Of a DNA stretch of 64,000 nucleotides, positions 48,340 to 58,232 are shown piece after piece. The stretch is from CAZBRS01 sp964494475 (GTDB lineage: Bacteria > Myxococcota_A > UBA9042 > CAZBRS01). Position numbers and translations under genes: made by a program. The stretch spans positions 1-64,000 of the forward strand of contig CAZBRS010000002.1 in the NCBI GenBank assembly GCA_964494475.1, in the 5' to 3' direction. The notes beneath the pieces were generated by a model. That model worked only from the letters and a program-made list of their open reading frames with translations, had not been told where the DNA came from and did not search any database. Positions within the stretch are counted from its first letter, which is position 1. Each line of letters begins with the position of its first letter.

Positions 48340-49758
48340 ATGACGGTGAACGCGTCACTCGAGGGCCTGAACCGCGACTACGAGGCGCGCTACGGCTTCT
48401 CGGACCCCGAAGACTACCTGATGAAGGCCCCCAAGGGCCTGTCGCACGAACTGGTCGACGTGATCTCGCGCTACAAGGCCGAGCCCGAGTGGATGCGTGC
48501 GTTCCGGCACGAGGCCCTCGACGTCTTCCTCGCCAAGCCCATGCCGCGCTGGGGCGACACGGCGCTGCTGGACGACCTCGACTTCGCCGACATCCACTAC
48601 TACGTTCGCGCCACCGACGGCCAGGGAGCGACCTGGGACGACGTTCCCGAGGGCATCAAGAACACCTTCGACCGGCTCGGAGTGCCCCAGGCCGAGCGCA
48701 AGTTCCTGGCCGGCGTCACCGCGCAGTACGAGTCCGAGGTGGTCTACCACTCGATCCACGCCGATCTCGTGAAGAAGGGCGTGATCTTCACCGACATGGA
48801 CTCGGGCCTGCGCGAGCACCCCGAGATCGTGAAGCGCTGGTTCTCGAAGATCATCCCCGCGCGCGACAACAAGTTCGCGGCGCTGAACAGCGCGGTCTGG
48901 TCGGGGGGCTCCTTCATCTACGTGCCCCCCCACACGCGCGTCGACATCCCGTTGCAGGCCTACTTCCGCATCAACACGCGCAACATGGGCCAGTTCGAGC
49001 GCACGCTGATCATCGCCGACGAGGGCAGCTACGTGCACTACATCGAGGGGTGCACGGCGCCCACCTATTCGAGCAACTCGTTGCACTCGGCGGTGGTCGA
49101 ACTGGTCGCCGCCAAGGACGCCCACATCCGCTACACGACCATCCAGAACTGGTCGACCAACGTCTACAACCTGGTGACCAAGCGGGCGCACGCGTACGAA
49201 GGCGCCGTGGTCGAGTGGGTCGACGGGAACCTGGGCTCGAAGCTCACCATGAAGTACCCCGCCGTCTTCCTGATGGGCGAGCGCGCCCACGGCGAGGTGC
49301 TGTCCATCGCCTTTGCGGGCGACGGCCAGCACCAGGACGCGGGGGCCAAGATGGTGCACCTCGCGCCGAACACCACGTCGCGCATCCTCTCGAAGTCCAT
49401 CTCGAAGGGGCGCGGGCGATCGTCCTACCGCGGCCTCGTCAAGGTCGCGCGCGGGGCCACCGGCTGCAAGACCTCGGTCGAGTGCGACGCGCTCCTGATC
49501 GGCGCCGAGGCTCGCTCCGACACCTACCCCACCATGGAGGTCGCCGAGGCCGACGTGCGGGTCGAGCACGAGGCGCGGGTCTCGAAGCTCGCGGACGAGC
49601 AACTCTTCTACCTCGAGAGCCGGGGCCTCTCGCCCGACCAGGCGCGGCTCACCATCGTGAACGGCTTCATCGAGCCGTTCGTGCGCGAGCTGCCCATGGA
49701 GTACGCGGTCGAGTTGAACCGGCTCATCGAGCTCGAGATGGAGGGATCCGTTGGCTGA
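48340..49758 (+). CDS. sufB: SufB, Fe-S cluster scaffold subunit
   Basis: 472 residues (ATG 48340, GGGAGG upstream). Typical SufB landmarks: EPEWMRAFRHEALDVFL, IHYYVRATDGQGATWDDVP, FIYVPPHTRVDIPLQAYF, and a C-terminal ESRGLSPDQARLTIVNGFIE. It binds the nascent cluster on a beta-helix together with SufC and SufD. Its last codons contain the Shine-Dalgarno and TTG start of sufD. Confidence 0.97.
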   Translation: MTVNASLEGLNRDYEARYGFSDPEDYLMKAPKGLSHELVDVISRYKAEPEWMRAFRHEALDVFLAKPMPRWGDTALLDDLDFADIHYYVRATDGQGATWDDVPEGIKNTFDRLGVPQAERKFLAGVTAQYESEVVYHSIHADLVKKGVIFTDMDSGLREHPEIVKRWFSKIIPARDNKFAALNSAVWSGGSFIYVPPHTRVDIPLQAYFRINTRNMGQFERTLIIADEGSYVHYIEGCTAPTYSSNSLHSAVVELVAAKDAHIRYTTIQNWSTNVYNLVTKRAHAYEGAVVEWVDGNLGSKLTMKYPAVFLMGERAHGEVLSIAFAGDGQHQDAGAKMVHLAPNTTSRILSKSISKGRGRSSYRGLVKVARGATGCKTSVECDALLIGAEARSDTYPTMEVAEADVRVEHEARVSKLADEQLFYLESRGLSPDQARLTIVNGFIEPFVRELPMEYAVELNRLIELEMEGSVG

Positions 49759-51058
49759 GCCCATCGTCAGGCTCCGCGGGGCCGAAGACACGCCCCCGTT
49801 GCCCCTCTCCGAGGACCGCCTGCGACGCCGGTCCGAGGCCGCCCGGGAGCCGGCGGCGCTGGTGGAGGCGCGGCTCCGGGGGCTCGAGGCGTACCAGCGC
49901 TCGCGGCTGCCCGCGCGCTCGACCCACCTGTGGCGCTACACGAGCCCGGGGGCGCTCTTCCCGACCGCCTCTCCCTTCGACGCGCCGCCGGCCCCGGCGC
50001 GGGAGCTGCCGGCTCCCCCCGAGGGCGGCGCGCTCGCTCTCGTGGCGCCCGGTCAAGCGCCCCAGGTGGTGCTGTCCGACGTGGCCCGCGAGGGCGGGCT
50101 CCGCGTGCTGCCGCTCGCCGACGTGCCCGGCCTCGCCGACCACCTCGGCCTGGCGGTGCCGGCGGAGCACGGGCCGCTCGAGGCGTTGTCCCTGGCGGCC
50201 TGGAACGCGGGGGTCGCGGTCGTCGTCCCGCGCGGCCTGGCGCTCGCGGGCCCGGTGGTGCTCCGCCTCGAGGCCAACGCCTCGACCAGCGCGCCCCGCG
50301 TGCTGGTGCTCGCCGGCGACGACTCCGAGGTCGTGGTGATCGAGGAGCACCTGGGGGGAGGCGAGGGCGCCTCGGTGGTGGGCGTGAGCGAGCTGTTCGC
50401 CGGTCCCGCCGCGCGGCTGACCCACGCGCTGGTGCAGCAGTGGTCGCCGGGCACGCGCGCCCACCTCACGTCGCGGCTGATCCTCGAGCGCGACGCGGTG
50501 GGCGTCACGGCGCTGGCGGCCCTCGGCGGCAACCTCGTCAAGGTCGACGCCGGGGCCTCGCTCGTCGGCGCGGGTGCCCGCAGCGAGATCGTCTCGCTCG
50601 TCGCCGCCGATGGGGCCCGGCACGTCGACGTGCACACCGTGCACGATCACCTCGCGGGCCGCACCTGGTCCAACGTGGTGGCCAAGGTGGTCCTCGCGGG
50701 CTGGGCCCGCTCCGTCTACACGGGGCTCATCCGCATCGCGGAGCAGGCGCGCGGCTGCGAGGCCTTCCAGGAGAACCGCAACCTCATGCTGTCCGACGCG
50801 GCGCGCGCCGACACCATCCCCGAGCTCGAGATCCTGAACGACGAGGTGTCGTGCAGCCACGGGGCCACCGTGGGGCCCCTCGACGACGCCCAGCGCTTCT
50901 ACCTCGAGAGCCGGGGCCTCTCGCCCCGCGAGGCAGAGCGGCTGATCGTCGACGGCTTCTTCGCCGACGCGCTCGCACGGCTGCCCGAGGGGGCGCGCCC
51001 CCTCGTGACGGCGGCGGTGGTCGCCGCGGTCTCGGCCCTGCGGTTGGAGGCCGAATGA
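49751..51058 (+). CDS. sufD: SufD, partner scaffold subunit
   Basis: 435 residues starting at TTG 49751, which overlaps the sufB stop (TTGGCTGA) and has GGAGGG 5 bases upstream. The rare start may set the SufB:SufD ratio. Beta-helix core, with RGCEAFQENRNLMLSDAARA and SHGATVGPLDDAQRFYLESR typical of SufD; the C-terminal EAERLIVDGFFADALARL parallels SufB. Confidence 0.95.
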   Translation: MAEPIVRLRGAEDTPPLPLSEDRLRRRSEAAREPAALVEARLRGLEAYQRSRLPARSTHLWRYTSPGALFPTASPFDAPPAPARELPAPPEGGALALVAPGQAPQVVLSDVAREGGLRVLPLADVPGLADHLGLAVPAEHGPLEALSLAAWNAGVAVVVPRGLALAGPVVLRLEANASTSAPRVLVLAGDDSEVVVIEEHLGGGEGASVVGVSELFAGPAARLTHALVQQWSPGTRAHLTSRLILERDAVGVTALAALGGNLVKVDAGASLVGAGARSEIVSLVAADGARHVDVHTVHDHLAGRTWSNVVAKVVLAGWARSVYTGLIRIAEQARGCEAFQENRNLMLSDAARADTIPELEILNDEVSCSHGATVGPLDDAQRFYLESRGLSPREAERLIVDGFFADALARLPEGARPLVTAAVVAAVSALRLEAE

Positions 51059-51070
51059 ACTGCCCCGGGG

Positions 51071-51226
51071 CCAGGAGCCTGTAGCGCATTGGACCAGACC
51101 ACCATGGAGACTCCAGTGGCGACATCGACGCCGACGGTGCAACCCATCGAAAACACGAACGACAGGCTCCTGGCGTCGTTGCCTGGGGGAGGGCCCCCAG
51201 ACCCCCGGACGGAGCCCGATAGCGCT

Positions 51227-51240
<14 letters not shown>
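51071..51240. repeat. inverted-repeat-rich element between sufD and sufS
   Basis: Ends: AGCCTGTAGCGCAT (51076-51089) pairs with ATGCGCTACGGGCT (51227-51240), 13 of 14 positions. Inside: CCAGGAGCCTGT (51071-51082) pairs perfectly with ACAGGCTCCTGG (51162-51173), CTGGGGG-AGGG-CCCCCAG forms a hairpin (51183-51200), and ATAGCGCTAT is a palindrome (51219-51228). This could be a MITE-like insertion or a structured leader controlling sufS. Confidence 0.55.
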
Positions 51241-52444
<1,204 letters not shown>

Positions 52445-52455
52445 TCGGAGGTCCC

Positions 52456-52776
52456 ATGGCCCTGCTGCCCACCCCCGACCAGGTCCGCGAGGCGCTGGTT
52501 CCCGTGATCGACCCCGAGCTGGACCTCTCCATCGTGGCGCTCGGCCTGGTGCGCGACATCGAGGTCGATGACGCCGAGCGTCACGTGCACGTTTCGATGA
52601 CGCTCACGAGCCCCTTCTGCCCCCTCGGTCCCGAGATCGTCAAGGCGGCCGAAGACGCCGTCACGGCCCTCGACGGAGTCGAAGGGGCCACGGTCGACCT
52701 CGTGTGGGCCCCCCCCTGGGACCCGCGCCGTGACGCCGACGACGACGTGAAGGCCTTGCTGGGTATCTGGGATTAG
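52456..52776 (+). CDS. sufT: SufT / DUF59 (MIP18-type) Fe-S maturation protein
   Basis: 106 residues from ATG 52456 (GGAGG upstream), 11 bases after sufS. DUF59 motifs: VREALVPVIDPELDLSIVAL, then GLVRDIEVDD, and MTLTSPFCPLGPEIVKAAED with the conserved Cys; it ends with VDLVWAPPWDP. It assists Fe-S delivery or maturation. Last gene of the SUF operon. Confidence 0.9.
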   Translation: MALLPTPDQVREALVPVIDPELDLSIVALGLVRDIEVDDAERHVHVSMTLTSPFCPLGPEIVKAAEDAVTALDGVEGATVDLVWAPPWDPRRDADDDVKALLGIWD

Positions 52777-52819
52777 CCGCGTGACTTCCACAAGTTGCTT
52801 GCCAGGGCGGAAACCGTCC

Positions 52820-52825
52820 GATAAT
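52820..52825 (+). promoter_or_regulatory. -10 element placed for a leaderless transcript
   Basis: GATAAT ends only 8 bases before the ATG at 52834, and no Shine-Dalgarno is present (CTGCGCCC precedes the ATG). TTGCTT (52795-52800) or TTGCCA (52799-52804) are imperfect -35 candidates with spacers of 19 or 15. Confidence 0.45.
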
Positions 52826-52833
52826 CTGCGCCC

Positions 52834-53847
52834 ATGTCAACCGAAACCTACGAGCAGGTCCGGGCGCGAGCCGACGGCCCCGGTCTCTACGAGTCGCACT
52901 ACCTGATGGGCAACGCGCCGGACCGCGGCCCCGCGTTCTGGCTGAAGTACAACTTCCTGGTGCCCGTCGACCGCTCGCAGCCCGGCATCGCCGAGCTCTG
53001 GGCGGTGCTCTGGGAGGGGCCCGGGCGGCCCCCCGTGGTGATCAAGCAGGTGCTCCCCATGGGCGCGTTCTCCACGCACTCCGGCAAGCTCCACCTGGCG
53101 GGCAACGGTTGCCTGCTCACGGGCACCGAGGCCGTCGGGTCCTGCCACGACGAGCGGCACCGCGCCTCGTGGAGCCTCCACCTCGCGGCGTTGCAGCCGC
53201 CCCTCTATCACTACCCCTACGGCGTACTCTACCGGCTGGGGTTCCCGAAGAAGAAGATCGTGACGCCCGCGCCCGAACTGCTCGTCGACGGCACGCTGCG
53301 GCTCGACGGGCACGAGTGGTCCGTTCAGGGCTGGAAGGGCCAGCGCGGCCACAACTGGGGCTCGGAGCATGCCCTCCGCTACGCCTACGGCAGCGCGCTG
53401 GCGGGGCAGGGCGACGATCGACTGCTGTTCGACGGGTTCACGGCCTCCATCCGCCTGGGGCCGCTCGCGTCACCGCTCCTCAGCGCTGCCATCCTGCGCC
53501 TGGGTGAGCGCGAGGTGGCCTTCAACGCGCCGCGCACGTGGTGGAACCGCAAGGTCACCCTCGACTACCCGCGCTGGAGCGCCACGTTCGAGTCCGGCGG
53601 CGTGCGCGTGCACTCCGAGTTCACGCTCGATCCCGCCGAGATCGCCGCGCTCCGCTACCTGCACCCCGACGGCAAGGTGTCGTACTGCGCGAACAGCAAA
53701 TACGCCCGGGCGCGCTTCGTGGTCACCGAGGGCGGCACCGAGCGCCACTACGAGACCGACTGCGCCGACCTCGAGTTCCTGATGCCCGAGCCGTTGCCGG
53801 GCGTCGTCTACCACGGCGACGCCGTCATCCCTCGTCCTTCCACTTGA
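52834..53847 (+). CDS. lipocalin/tocopherol-cyclase-like conserved protein
   Basis: 337 residues. It starts ETYEQVRARADGPGLYESHY and contains AFWLKYNFLVPV, GQRGHNWGSEHALRYAYGS and KVTLDYPRWSATFES. The YESxYL, FWxxY and HxWG pattern recalls conserved proteins of the tocopherol-cyclase / CrtC-like double beta-barrel group. No signal peptide is seen, so it is probably cytoplasmic. Substrate unknown, probably hydrophobic. Its last 23 bases overlap the end of the convergent thioredoxin-like gene. Confidence 0.55.
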   Translation: MSTETYEQVRARADGPGLYESHYLMGNAPDRGPAFWLKYNFLVPVDRSQPGIAELWAVLWEGPGRPPVVIKQVLPMGAFSTHSGKLHLAGNGCLLTGTEAVGSCHDERHRASWSLHLAALQPPLYHYPYGVLYRLGFPKKKIVTPAPELLVDGTLRLDGHEWSVQGWKGQRGHNWGSEHALRYAYGSALAGQGDDRLLFDGFTASIRLGPLASPLLSAAILRLGEREVAFNAPRTWWNRKVTLDYPRWSATFESGGVRVHSEFTLDPAEIAALRYLHPDGKVSYCANSKYARARFVVTEGGTERHYETDCADLEFLMPEPLPGVVYHGDAVIPRPST

Positions 53848-54382
53848 TCGAGCAGCCGAGCGCCGGCGATTGGGGCTCCCCGATGGGGCGGCCCGCCGCC
53901 AGGGCCTCGAGCGCCGACCTCAACTCCTCGCGCGTCACCTTCTCCGGCTCCTTCCAGTTGTCGTCGAAGCGCCCGTGGTACACGAGCCGCCCGCCGGCGT
54001 CGTACAGGTAGAACTCCGGCGTGCACTGCGCGCCGAACGCTCGCGCCACGTCCTGCGCCTCGTCCACCAGGTACGGGAAGGGGATGTGCCAGTCGCCGAT
54101 GGCGGCCCGCATGGCCTCGGGGGCATCGTCGGGGTAGCGCGGGTTCAGGTTGGGGTTGATGGCCACCACACCCACCCCCGAGGCCCGGGCCAGGGGGGCG
54201 AGCGCCACGAAGCGCGGCCAGATGGCCTTCGCGTAGGGGCAGTGGTTGCACGTGATGGCGACCAGCGTGCCCCGGGGCCCCGCCACGTCGGCGGGGCGGT
54301 GCAGCGCGCCGAACGGATCGCGGAGCGCGAAGTCGGGCATCGGGCTGCCGAGGGCGACCTCGCGCGATTCGAGCAAAGCCAT
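53825..54382 (-). CDS. thioredoxin-fold redoxin (AhpC/TSA-like)
   Basis: 185 residues from ATG 54382 (AGGAGG 5 bases upstream). VALGSPMPDFALRDPFGALH, then LVAITCNHCPYAKAIWPRF with Cys45 and Cys48 in a CNHC active site, and CTPEFYLYDAGGRLVYHGRF. This is the common family of cytoplasmic redoxins with a CxxC at the TlpA/AhpC position. It is probably a thiol-dependent reductase or peroxidase. It is divergent from ahpC, which supports a peroxide-stress role. Confidence 0.85.
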   Translation of the reverse strand: MALLESREVALGSPMPDFALRDPFGALHRPADVAGPRGTLVAITCNHCPYAKAIWPRFVALAPLARASGVGVVAINPNLNPRYPDDAPEAMRAAIGDWHIPFPYLVDEAQDVARAFGAQCTPEFYLYDAGGRLVYHGRFDDNWKEPEKVTREELRSALEALAAGRPIGEPQSPALGCSIKWKDEG

Positions 54383-54472
54383 GACGTCCTCCTGCGGGCG
54401 TGGTGGGGTCACCCGGAAACGGTAGGAGCCGCCGGACGATCGTCAACCTCGCCGAGGTGTCTTCGGGGGCTC

Positions 54473-54500
54473 TTGACACGCGGTCCACCGAGCCTAGCTT
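54473..54500 (+). promoter_or_regulatory. promoter of ahpC
   Basis: TTGACA (54473-54478), 16 bases, TAGCTT (54495-54500), 82 bases before the ahpC ATG. The leader contains a GC hairpin (GCCCCGA...TCGGGGC, about 54531-54546) and CCTCCGGAGG over the ribosome-binding site. Confidence 0.55.
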
Positions 54501-54582
54501 CTGCGTCAGAAGTTAGCGGAAGCGAACAGGCGCCCCGAGGTCGGGGCTCCGGCGCTCCCCCTAGAGACCTCCGGAGGATTCC

Positions 54583-55170
54583 ATGAGCACCGTCGGAAAG
54601 ACCGCCCCGAACTTCAGCCTCGACGGCTATATCAACGGCGACTTCAAGACCTTCAACCTCAGCGACTACCGGGGCAAGTGGGTCGCGTTGCTCTTCTACC
54701 CGCTCGACTTCACCTTCGTCTGCCCCACCGAGGTGCTGGCCTTCTCGAAGGCGGCCGAGCAGTTCAAGAAGCTGAACGTGCAGCTCTTCGGCGTGTCGGT
54801 CGACAGCAAGTTCACGCACAAGGCCTGGGTCGACAGCGCGGCCAAGGACGGCGGCCTCGGCGGTTCCCTCTCGTACCCGCTGCTGGCCGACCTGAACAAG
54901 ACCACCTCGAACGACTACGGCGTTCTGCTCGCCGACGGCGTGGCGCTCCGCGGCCTCTTCCTCGTGAACCCCGACGGCGTCGTCGTCCACGAGACCGTGA
55001 ACTTCCTGCCCGTGGGCCGCTCCGTCGACGAGTTCCTGCGCACGGTCAAGGCCTTCCAGTTCGTCGCGTCGCACGACGGCGAGGTCTGCCCCGCCAACTG
55101 GGACGAGGGCAAGGAGACCATGACGGCCACGGCCGAGGGCATGCACAAGTACCTGGCGAAGATCGCGTAG
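54583..55170 (+). CDS. ahpC: typical 2-Cys peroxiredoxin AhpC
   Basis: 195 residues (GGAGG 7 bases upstream). The peroxidatic Cys47 is in DFTFVCPTEVLAFS and the resolving Cys169 in GEVCPANWDEG. It reduces hydrogen peroxide and organic peroxides in the cytoplasm. No ahpF or AhpD-type partner is adjacent, so the reductant is probably a thioredoxin system or the nearby redoxin. Confidence 0.95.
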   Translation: MSTVGKTAPNFSLDGYINGDFKTFNLSDYRGKWVALLFYPLDFTFVCPTEVLAFSKAAEQFKKLNVQLFGVSVDSKFTHKAWVDSAAKDGGLGGSLSYPLLADLNKTTSNDYGVLLADGVALRGLFLVNPDGVVVHETVNFLPVGRSVDEFLRTVKAFQFVASHDGEVCPANWDEGKETMTATAEGMHKYLAKIA

Positions 55171-55319
55171 CGTCTCGTCGCCCTGCGACGTCGACGCTCC
55201 GCGACCTTCGGTTGTTGTTGGCGGCGTGGACGCCTGGAGTCCACGCCGTGCGGGCGTCCGATAGCCGCCCGCCGGGACGCTCCTGTGGGCTGCCTCGAAC
55301 ACGGTCGATCCGAGCCCGC

Positions 55320-55347
55320 TTGACACAGGGGCCTTCGTCCCTAGTAT
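55320..55347 (+). promoter_or_regulatory. promoter of the ferredoxin-exbBD operon
   Basis: TTGACA (55320-55325), a 16-base spacer and TAGTAT (55342-55347), 34 bases before the ferredoxin ATG at 55382. Confidence 0.7.
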
Positions 55348-55381
55348 CGTGCCGCGTCACCGACCGACCAAGGAGTAGACG

Positions 55382-55615
55382 ATGGCCGATCGCAGCCGAC
55401 GCCTCGAGTACAACGTACCGGGCGCCTTCTACGTCGACGATCAGTGCATCAACTGCGGCGTCTGCCTGGAGATCGCGCCAGCCGTGTTCGCCGCCAACGA
55501 CGACGAAGGGTTCGCCTTCGTCGCCAAGCAGCCCGAAGGCGACGCCGACGAGGAGGCCACGCGCGAGGCCCTCGAGAGCTGCCCCGTCGAGGCCATCGGC
55601 GACGACGGAGAGTAG
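55382..55615 (+). CDS. single-cluster [4Fe-4S] ferredoxin
   Basis: 77 residues (AAGGAG 7 bases upstream). Ligands Cys22, Cys25 and Cys28 (DQCINCGVC) and a distal Cys67 (ESCPVEAIG) give one [4Fe-4S] cluster. The usual second set is absent, so it carries one electron at a time. First gene of an operon continuing into a phosphodiester glycosidase and an ExbBD/TonB-like set; the functional link is not obvious. It lies close to the SUF operon. Confidence 0.93.
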   Translation: MADRSRRLEYNVPGAFYVDDQCINCGVCLEIAPAVFAANDDEGFAFVAKQPEGDADEEATREALESCPVEAIGDDGE

Positions 55616-55620
55616 GCATC

Positions 55621-56325
55621 ATGTGGAGCGCCACGCTCCTCTCCCTGCTCGTCGCCGTCCTGTCCGCAGCTCCCGTCGAGCCTGTCGCCCCGACCCAGGT
55701 CGAGCACACGATCGTACGCACGCCGAGCGACGTCGACGTTCACGTACTGCGCTTCTCCCCCGGCCGCTTCGAGCTCCGGCTGCTGGGCCCCGGCGAGGGT
55801 CGGCGCTCCGCGCGGGTCTCCGAGATGGGGTCGGCCGCCGGGGCTTTGCTCGCGGTCAACGCGTCGTATTTCCTCGAGGACTTTACGCCGCTCGGCCTGC
55901 TGATCAGCGGCGGTCACGTGCGACAGAAGCCGCGCAAGGTCGATTGGGGCGTCTTCTTCGTGAAAGACGGGCGGGCCGGCCTCGTGCACGTGCGCGACCT
56001 GGCCGACACGACCGGCCTCGAGTTCGCGGTGCAGGCCGGCCCGCGCCTGGTGGTCGAGGGGCGCGCCACGGCGTTGAAGCCCCAGCGCGCCCGGCGCACC
56101 ATGATCGGAATCGACGGGCAGGGCCGCGTGGTGCTGGCCGTCTCGGTGCTGCCGCTCTCGCTCTCCGAGGCCGCCGACTTCCTGATCGCCCAAGGCGTGG
56201 TGTCGGCGCTGAACCTTGACGGCGGCCCCTCGTCGCAGCTTTACTACCCGGGCGCCGGGGTGGCGCTCGAGAGCTTCTCGTCCGTCGCCAACGCCATCGG
56301 GGTCTTTCCAAGGAGCCTCCCATGA
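55621..56325 (+). CDS. secreted phosphodiester glycosidase family protein (NAGPA / DUF2233-like)
   Basis: 234 residues from ATG 55621, 5 bases after the ferredoxin stop. Signal peptide about 1-16. Domain marks: LLAVNASYFLEDFTPLGLLI, FAVQAGPRLVVEGRA, and VVSALNLDGGPSSQLYY, the LNLDGGxS signature of the family related to the uncovering enzyme NAGPA. It may cleave a phosphodiester-linked sugar in the envelope. Its stop overlaps the exbB start (ATGA). Confidence 0.82.
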   Translation: MWSATLLSLLVAVLSAAPVEPVAPTQVEHTIVRTPSDVDVHVLRFSPGRFELRLLGPGEGRRSARVSEMGSAAGALLAVNASYFLEDFTPLGLLISGGHVRQKPRKVDWGVFFVKDGRAGLVHVRDLADTTGLEFAVQAGPRLVVEGRATALKPQRARRTMIGIDGQGRVVLAVSVLPLSLSEAADFLIAQGVVSALNLDGGPSSQLYYPGAGVALESFSSVANAIGVFPRSLP

Positions 56326-56978
56326 AGTTTCACGAGACCTTGCGCGGGATGTTCCTCGCCACGGGGGTCGACTGGGTGTTGTGGCTGCTCGTGGCGCTGT
56401 CGGTGGCGTCCGTGGCGCTCATCATCGAGCGCTTCGTCTTCCTGGTGCGCCGCAAGGTGGCGGGCGATCTGCTGACCGACCTGGCTCACGGCCGCTTCGA
56501 CAACGTGCCGGCCGACGCCATGGAGCGCCGCGTCAGCGAGCGCGTGGGCGAGCTCGCGACCAGCGGCCTCGGCCGCGCCGACCTCGAGGCGCGCGTCGAG
56601 ATCGAGCTGCGCAAGGAGCGCCAGCGCTACGAGCACGGCCTCACCTTCCTGGCCACCCTGGGCAACAACGCGCCCTTCGTCGGGCTGCTCGGCACCGTCA
56701 TCGGCATCATGGCGGCCTTCTACCAGCTCGCGAACATCAAGGAGACCGCGGCCCGCAACGAGTTCCTCATGGGCAGCATCTCCGAGGCGCTGGTGGCCAC
56801 GGCCATGGGCATCCTGGTGGCCATCCCCGCCGTGCTCTTCTACAACATCTTCCGCAAGCGCGTGGGCGCGGCCTGCGAGCAGGCGCGCGAGGTGGCCGCG
56901 CACCGCATGTTGCACGTGGGCCCCGCGGCAGCCGGCAGCGACGCATCGGAGGGCGACCATGGCCGGCGGAGCCTCTGA
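56322..56978 (+). CDS. exbB: ExbB/TolQ/MotA-type proton channel subunit
   Basis: 218 residues. Three membrane helices: VDWVLWLLVALSVASVALII, LTFLATLGNNAPFVGLLGTV, and ALVATAMGILVAIPAVLFYN; the last two carry the family signatures. With ExbD it converts proton-motive force into work on a TonB-like protein. It overlaps exbD by 20 bases. Confidence 0.92.
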   Translation: MKFHETLRGMFLATGVDWVLWLLVALSVASVALIIERFVFLVRRKVAGDLLTDLAHGRFDNVPADAMERRVSERVGELATSGLGRADLEARVEIELRKERQRYEHGLTFLATLGNNAPFVGLLGTVIGIMAAFYQLANIKETAARNEFLMGSISEALVATAMGILVAIPAVLFYNIFRKRVGAACEQAREVAAHRMLHVGPAAAGSDASEGDHGRRSL

Positions 56979-57411
56979 CAGCGACGGACCGATCAGCGAC
57001 ATCAACATCACGCCGTTGGTCGACATCTTCCTGGTGCTGCTCATCATCTTCATGGTGACGGCCACGTTCTTCATCGAGGAGCAGCAGCGCCAGAAGGAGA
57101 TCCCCCTATCGCTCCCCAAGGCCTACGCGGGCAACGACCCGGCCAAGGAGGCGAGCCCCTTCAACGTCATCGTCGATCGGGCCGGCCGGATCTTCCTGAA
57201 CGGCCAGCCCTCGAGCCTCGACGGCGTGGGCGAGGCCGTGAAGGTCCGAAAGGCCTCCGGCGCGCCGCCGCCCGACGTGGTGCTCTCGGCCGACAAGGAT
57301 CTCCCCTACGGTCAGGTGACCCGCGTCATCGACTTCCTGCAGCTCAGCGGCATCGGCGCCCTGGCCATCAACGTCGAAGAGCAGGCGATATGGGCCGACG
57401 GGCCGAAATAG
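56959..57411 (+). CDS. exbD: ExbD/TolR-type subunit
   Basis: 150 residues. A single N-terminal helix with ISDINITPLVDIFLVLLIIF carries the essential membrane Asp. The periplasmic domain includes FNVIVDRAGRIFLNGQ and VVLSADKDLPYGQVTRVIDF. It partners the ExbB homologue encoded upstream and overlaps the TonB-like gene by 22 bases. Confidence 0.92.
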   Translation: MAGGASDSDGPISDINITPLVDIFLVLLIIFMVTATFFIEEQQRQKEIPLSLPKAYAGNDPAKEASPFNVIVDRAGRIFLNGQPSSLDGVGEAVKVRKASGAPPPDVVLSADKDLPYGQVTRVIDFLQLSGIGALAINVEEQAIWADGPK

Positions 57412-58232
57412 CCCTGGCCGTCGCGGCCTCGCTGGCGCTGCACGCGGCCCTCGCGTGGCTGACGCCCCAGCCGCGCCGCGAACCGCCTGCGCCCACGCGC
57501 TCGACCCGCAAGGCCATGCCCGTCGAGGTGCGACGTGAGCAGGCCAGGCTGCTCGCCGACGAACAGAAGAAGGCCGACGAGGTGGTGGCCGACCTGGTGA
57601 AGGCCGAGCCCGTGAAGCCGGTGCCCGCGCCCGAGCCCCCGAAGCCCGCGCCGACGAAGCCGCCCGCGAAGACGCCGCCGAAGCCCGCGAAGACGCCGCC
57701 GAAGCCCGCCGAGCCGCCCGCGCCGAGCAAGGCCGAGGTGCCCCCCGGCCCGCCCGGCGCCGCGCCCGGCGGCCCGCCGCGACCCTTCGTGCTCTCGAAC
57801 GTCAGCCTCACGGGCGGCGTGGCCGTGCAGACGGGCGGCGAGTCGAACCTGTTCGGCGACCCTTCGGTCGACGCGCGCGGCTGGAAGAAGAAGGGCCCCG
57901 ACGCCCCCAGCGGCCCGGCGGGCGGTGGCGGCGAGGCGGCCCCCGAGCGCCGCGTGGTGGTGGTGGCCCCCAAGCCGCTGAACGACGTCAAGGGGCGCTA
58001 CCCCGAGGCCCACCGCGACGAGAACCGCATCGTGCGCGTCGAGCTCGTGCTGCGGGTCGACGACGCGGGCGCCGTGGTCGACGCCCGCGTGCTCAAAGGC
58101 GACAAGCCCGCCTTCGACGACGAGTCCCGGCGCACCGTGCAGCAGCTCCGCTTCAAACCGGCCACGCGCGACGGAGCGCCCATCCCCTACGAGTTGAAGT
58201 GGACGGTCGTGTTCATCCCCGAGACGGGCTGA
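57390..58232 (+). CDS. TonB-like energy transducer
   Basis: 280 residues: an N-terminal membrane helix (about 5-23), a Pro/Lys/Glu-rich stretch that can span the periplasm (PAPEPPKPAPTKPPAKTPPK), a Gly-rich middle, and a C-terminal TonB-type domain (RYPEAHRDENRIVRVELVLR, then FDDESRRTVQQLRFKPAT). It would transmit ExbBD energy to outer-membrane transporters or surface machinery. No TonB-dependent receptor lies in the window. Confidence 0.85.
   Translation: MGRRAEIALAVAASLALHAALAWLTPQPRREPPAPTRSTRKAMPVEVRREQARLLADEQKKADEVVADLVKAEPVKPVPAPEPPKPAPTKPPAKTPPKPAKTPPKPAEPPAPSKAEVPPGPPGAAPGGPPRPFVLSNVSLTGGVAVQTGGESNLFGDPSVDARGWKKKGPDAPSGPAGGGGEAAPERRVVVVAPKPLNDVKGRYPEAHRDENRIVRVELVLRVDDAGAVVDARVLKGDKPAFDDESRRTVQQLRFKPATRDGAPIPYELKWTVVFIPETG

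Noticed and set aside
51089..51226. N-terminal extension of SufS from a TTG start
   Set aside because: The extra 46 residues are low-complexity and encoded by an inverted-repeat element. ATG 51227 gives the normal SufS length.
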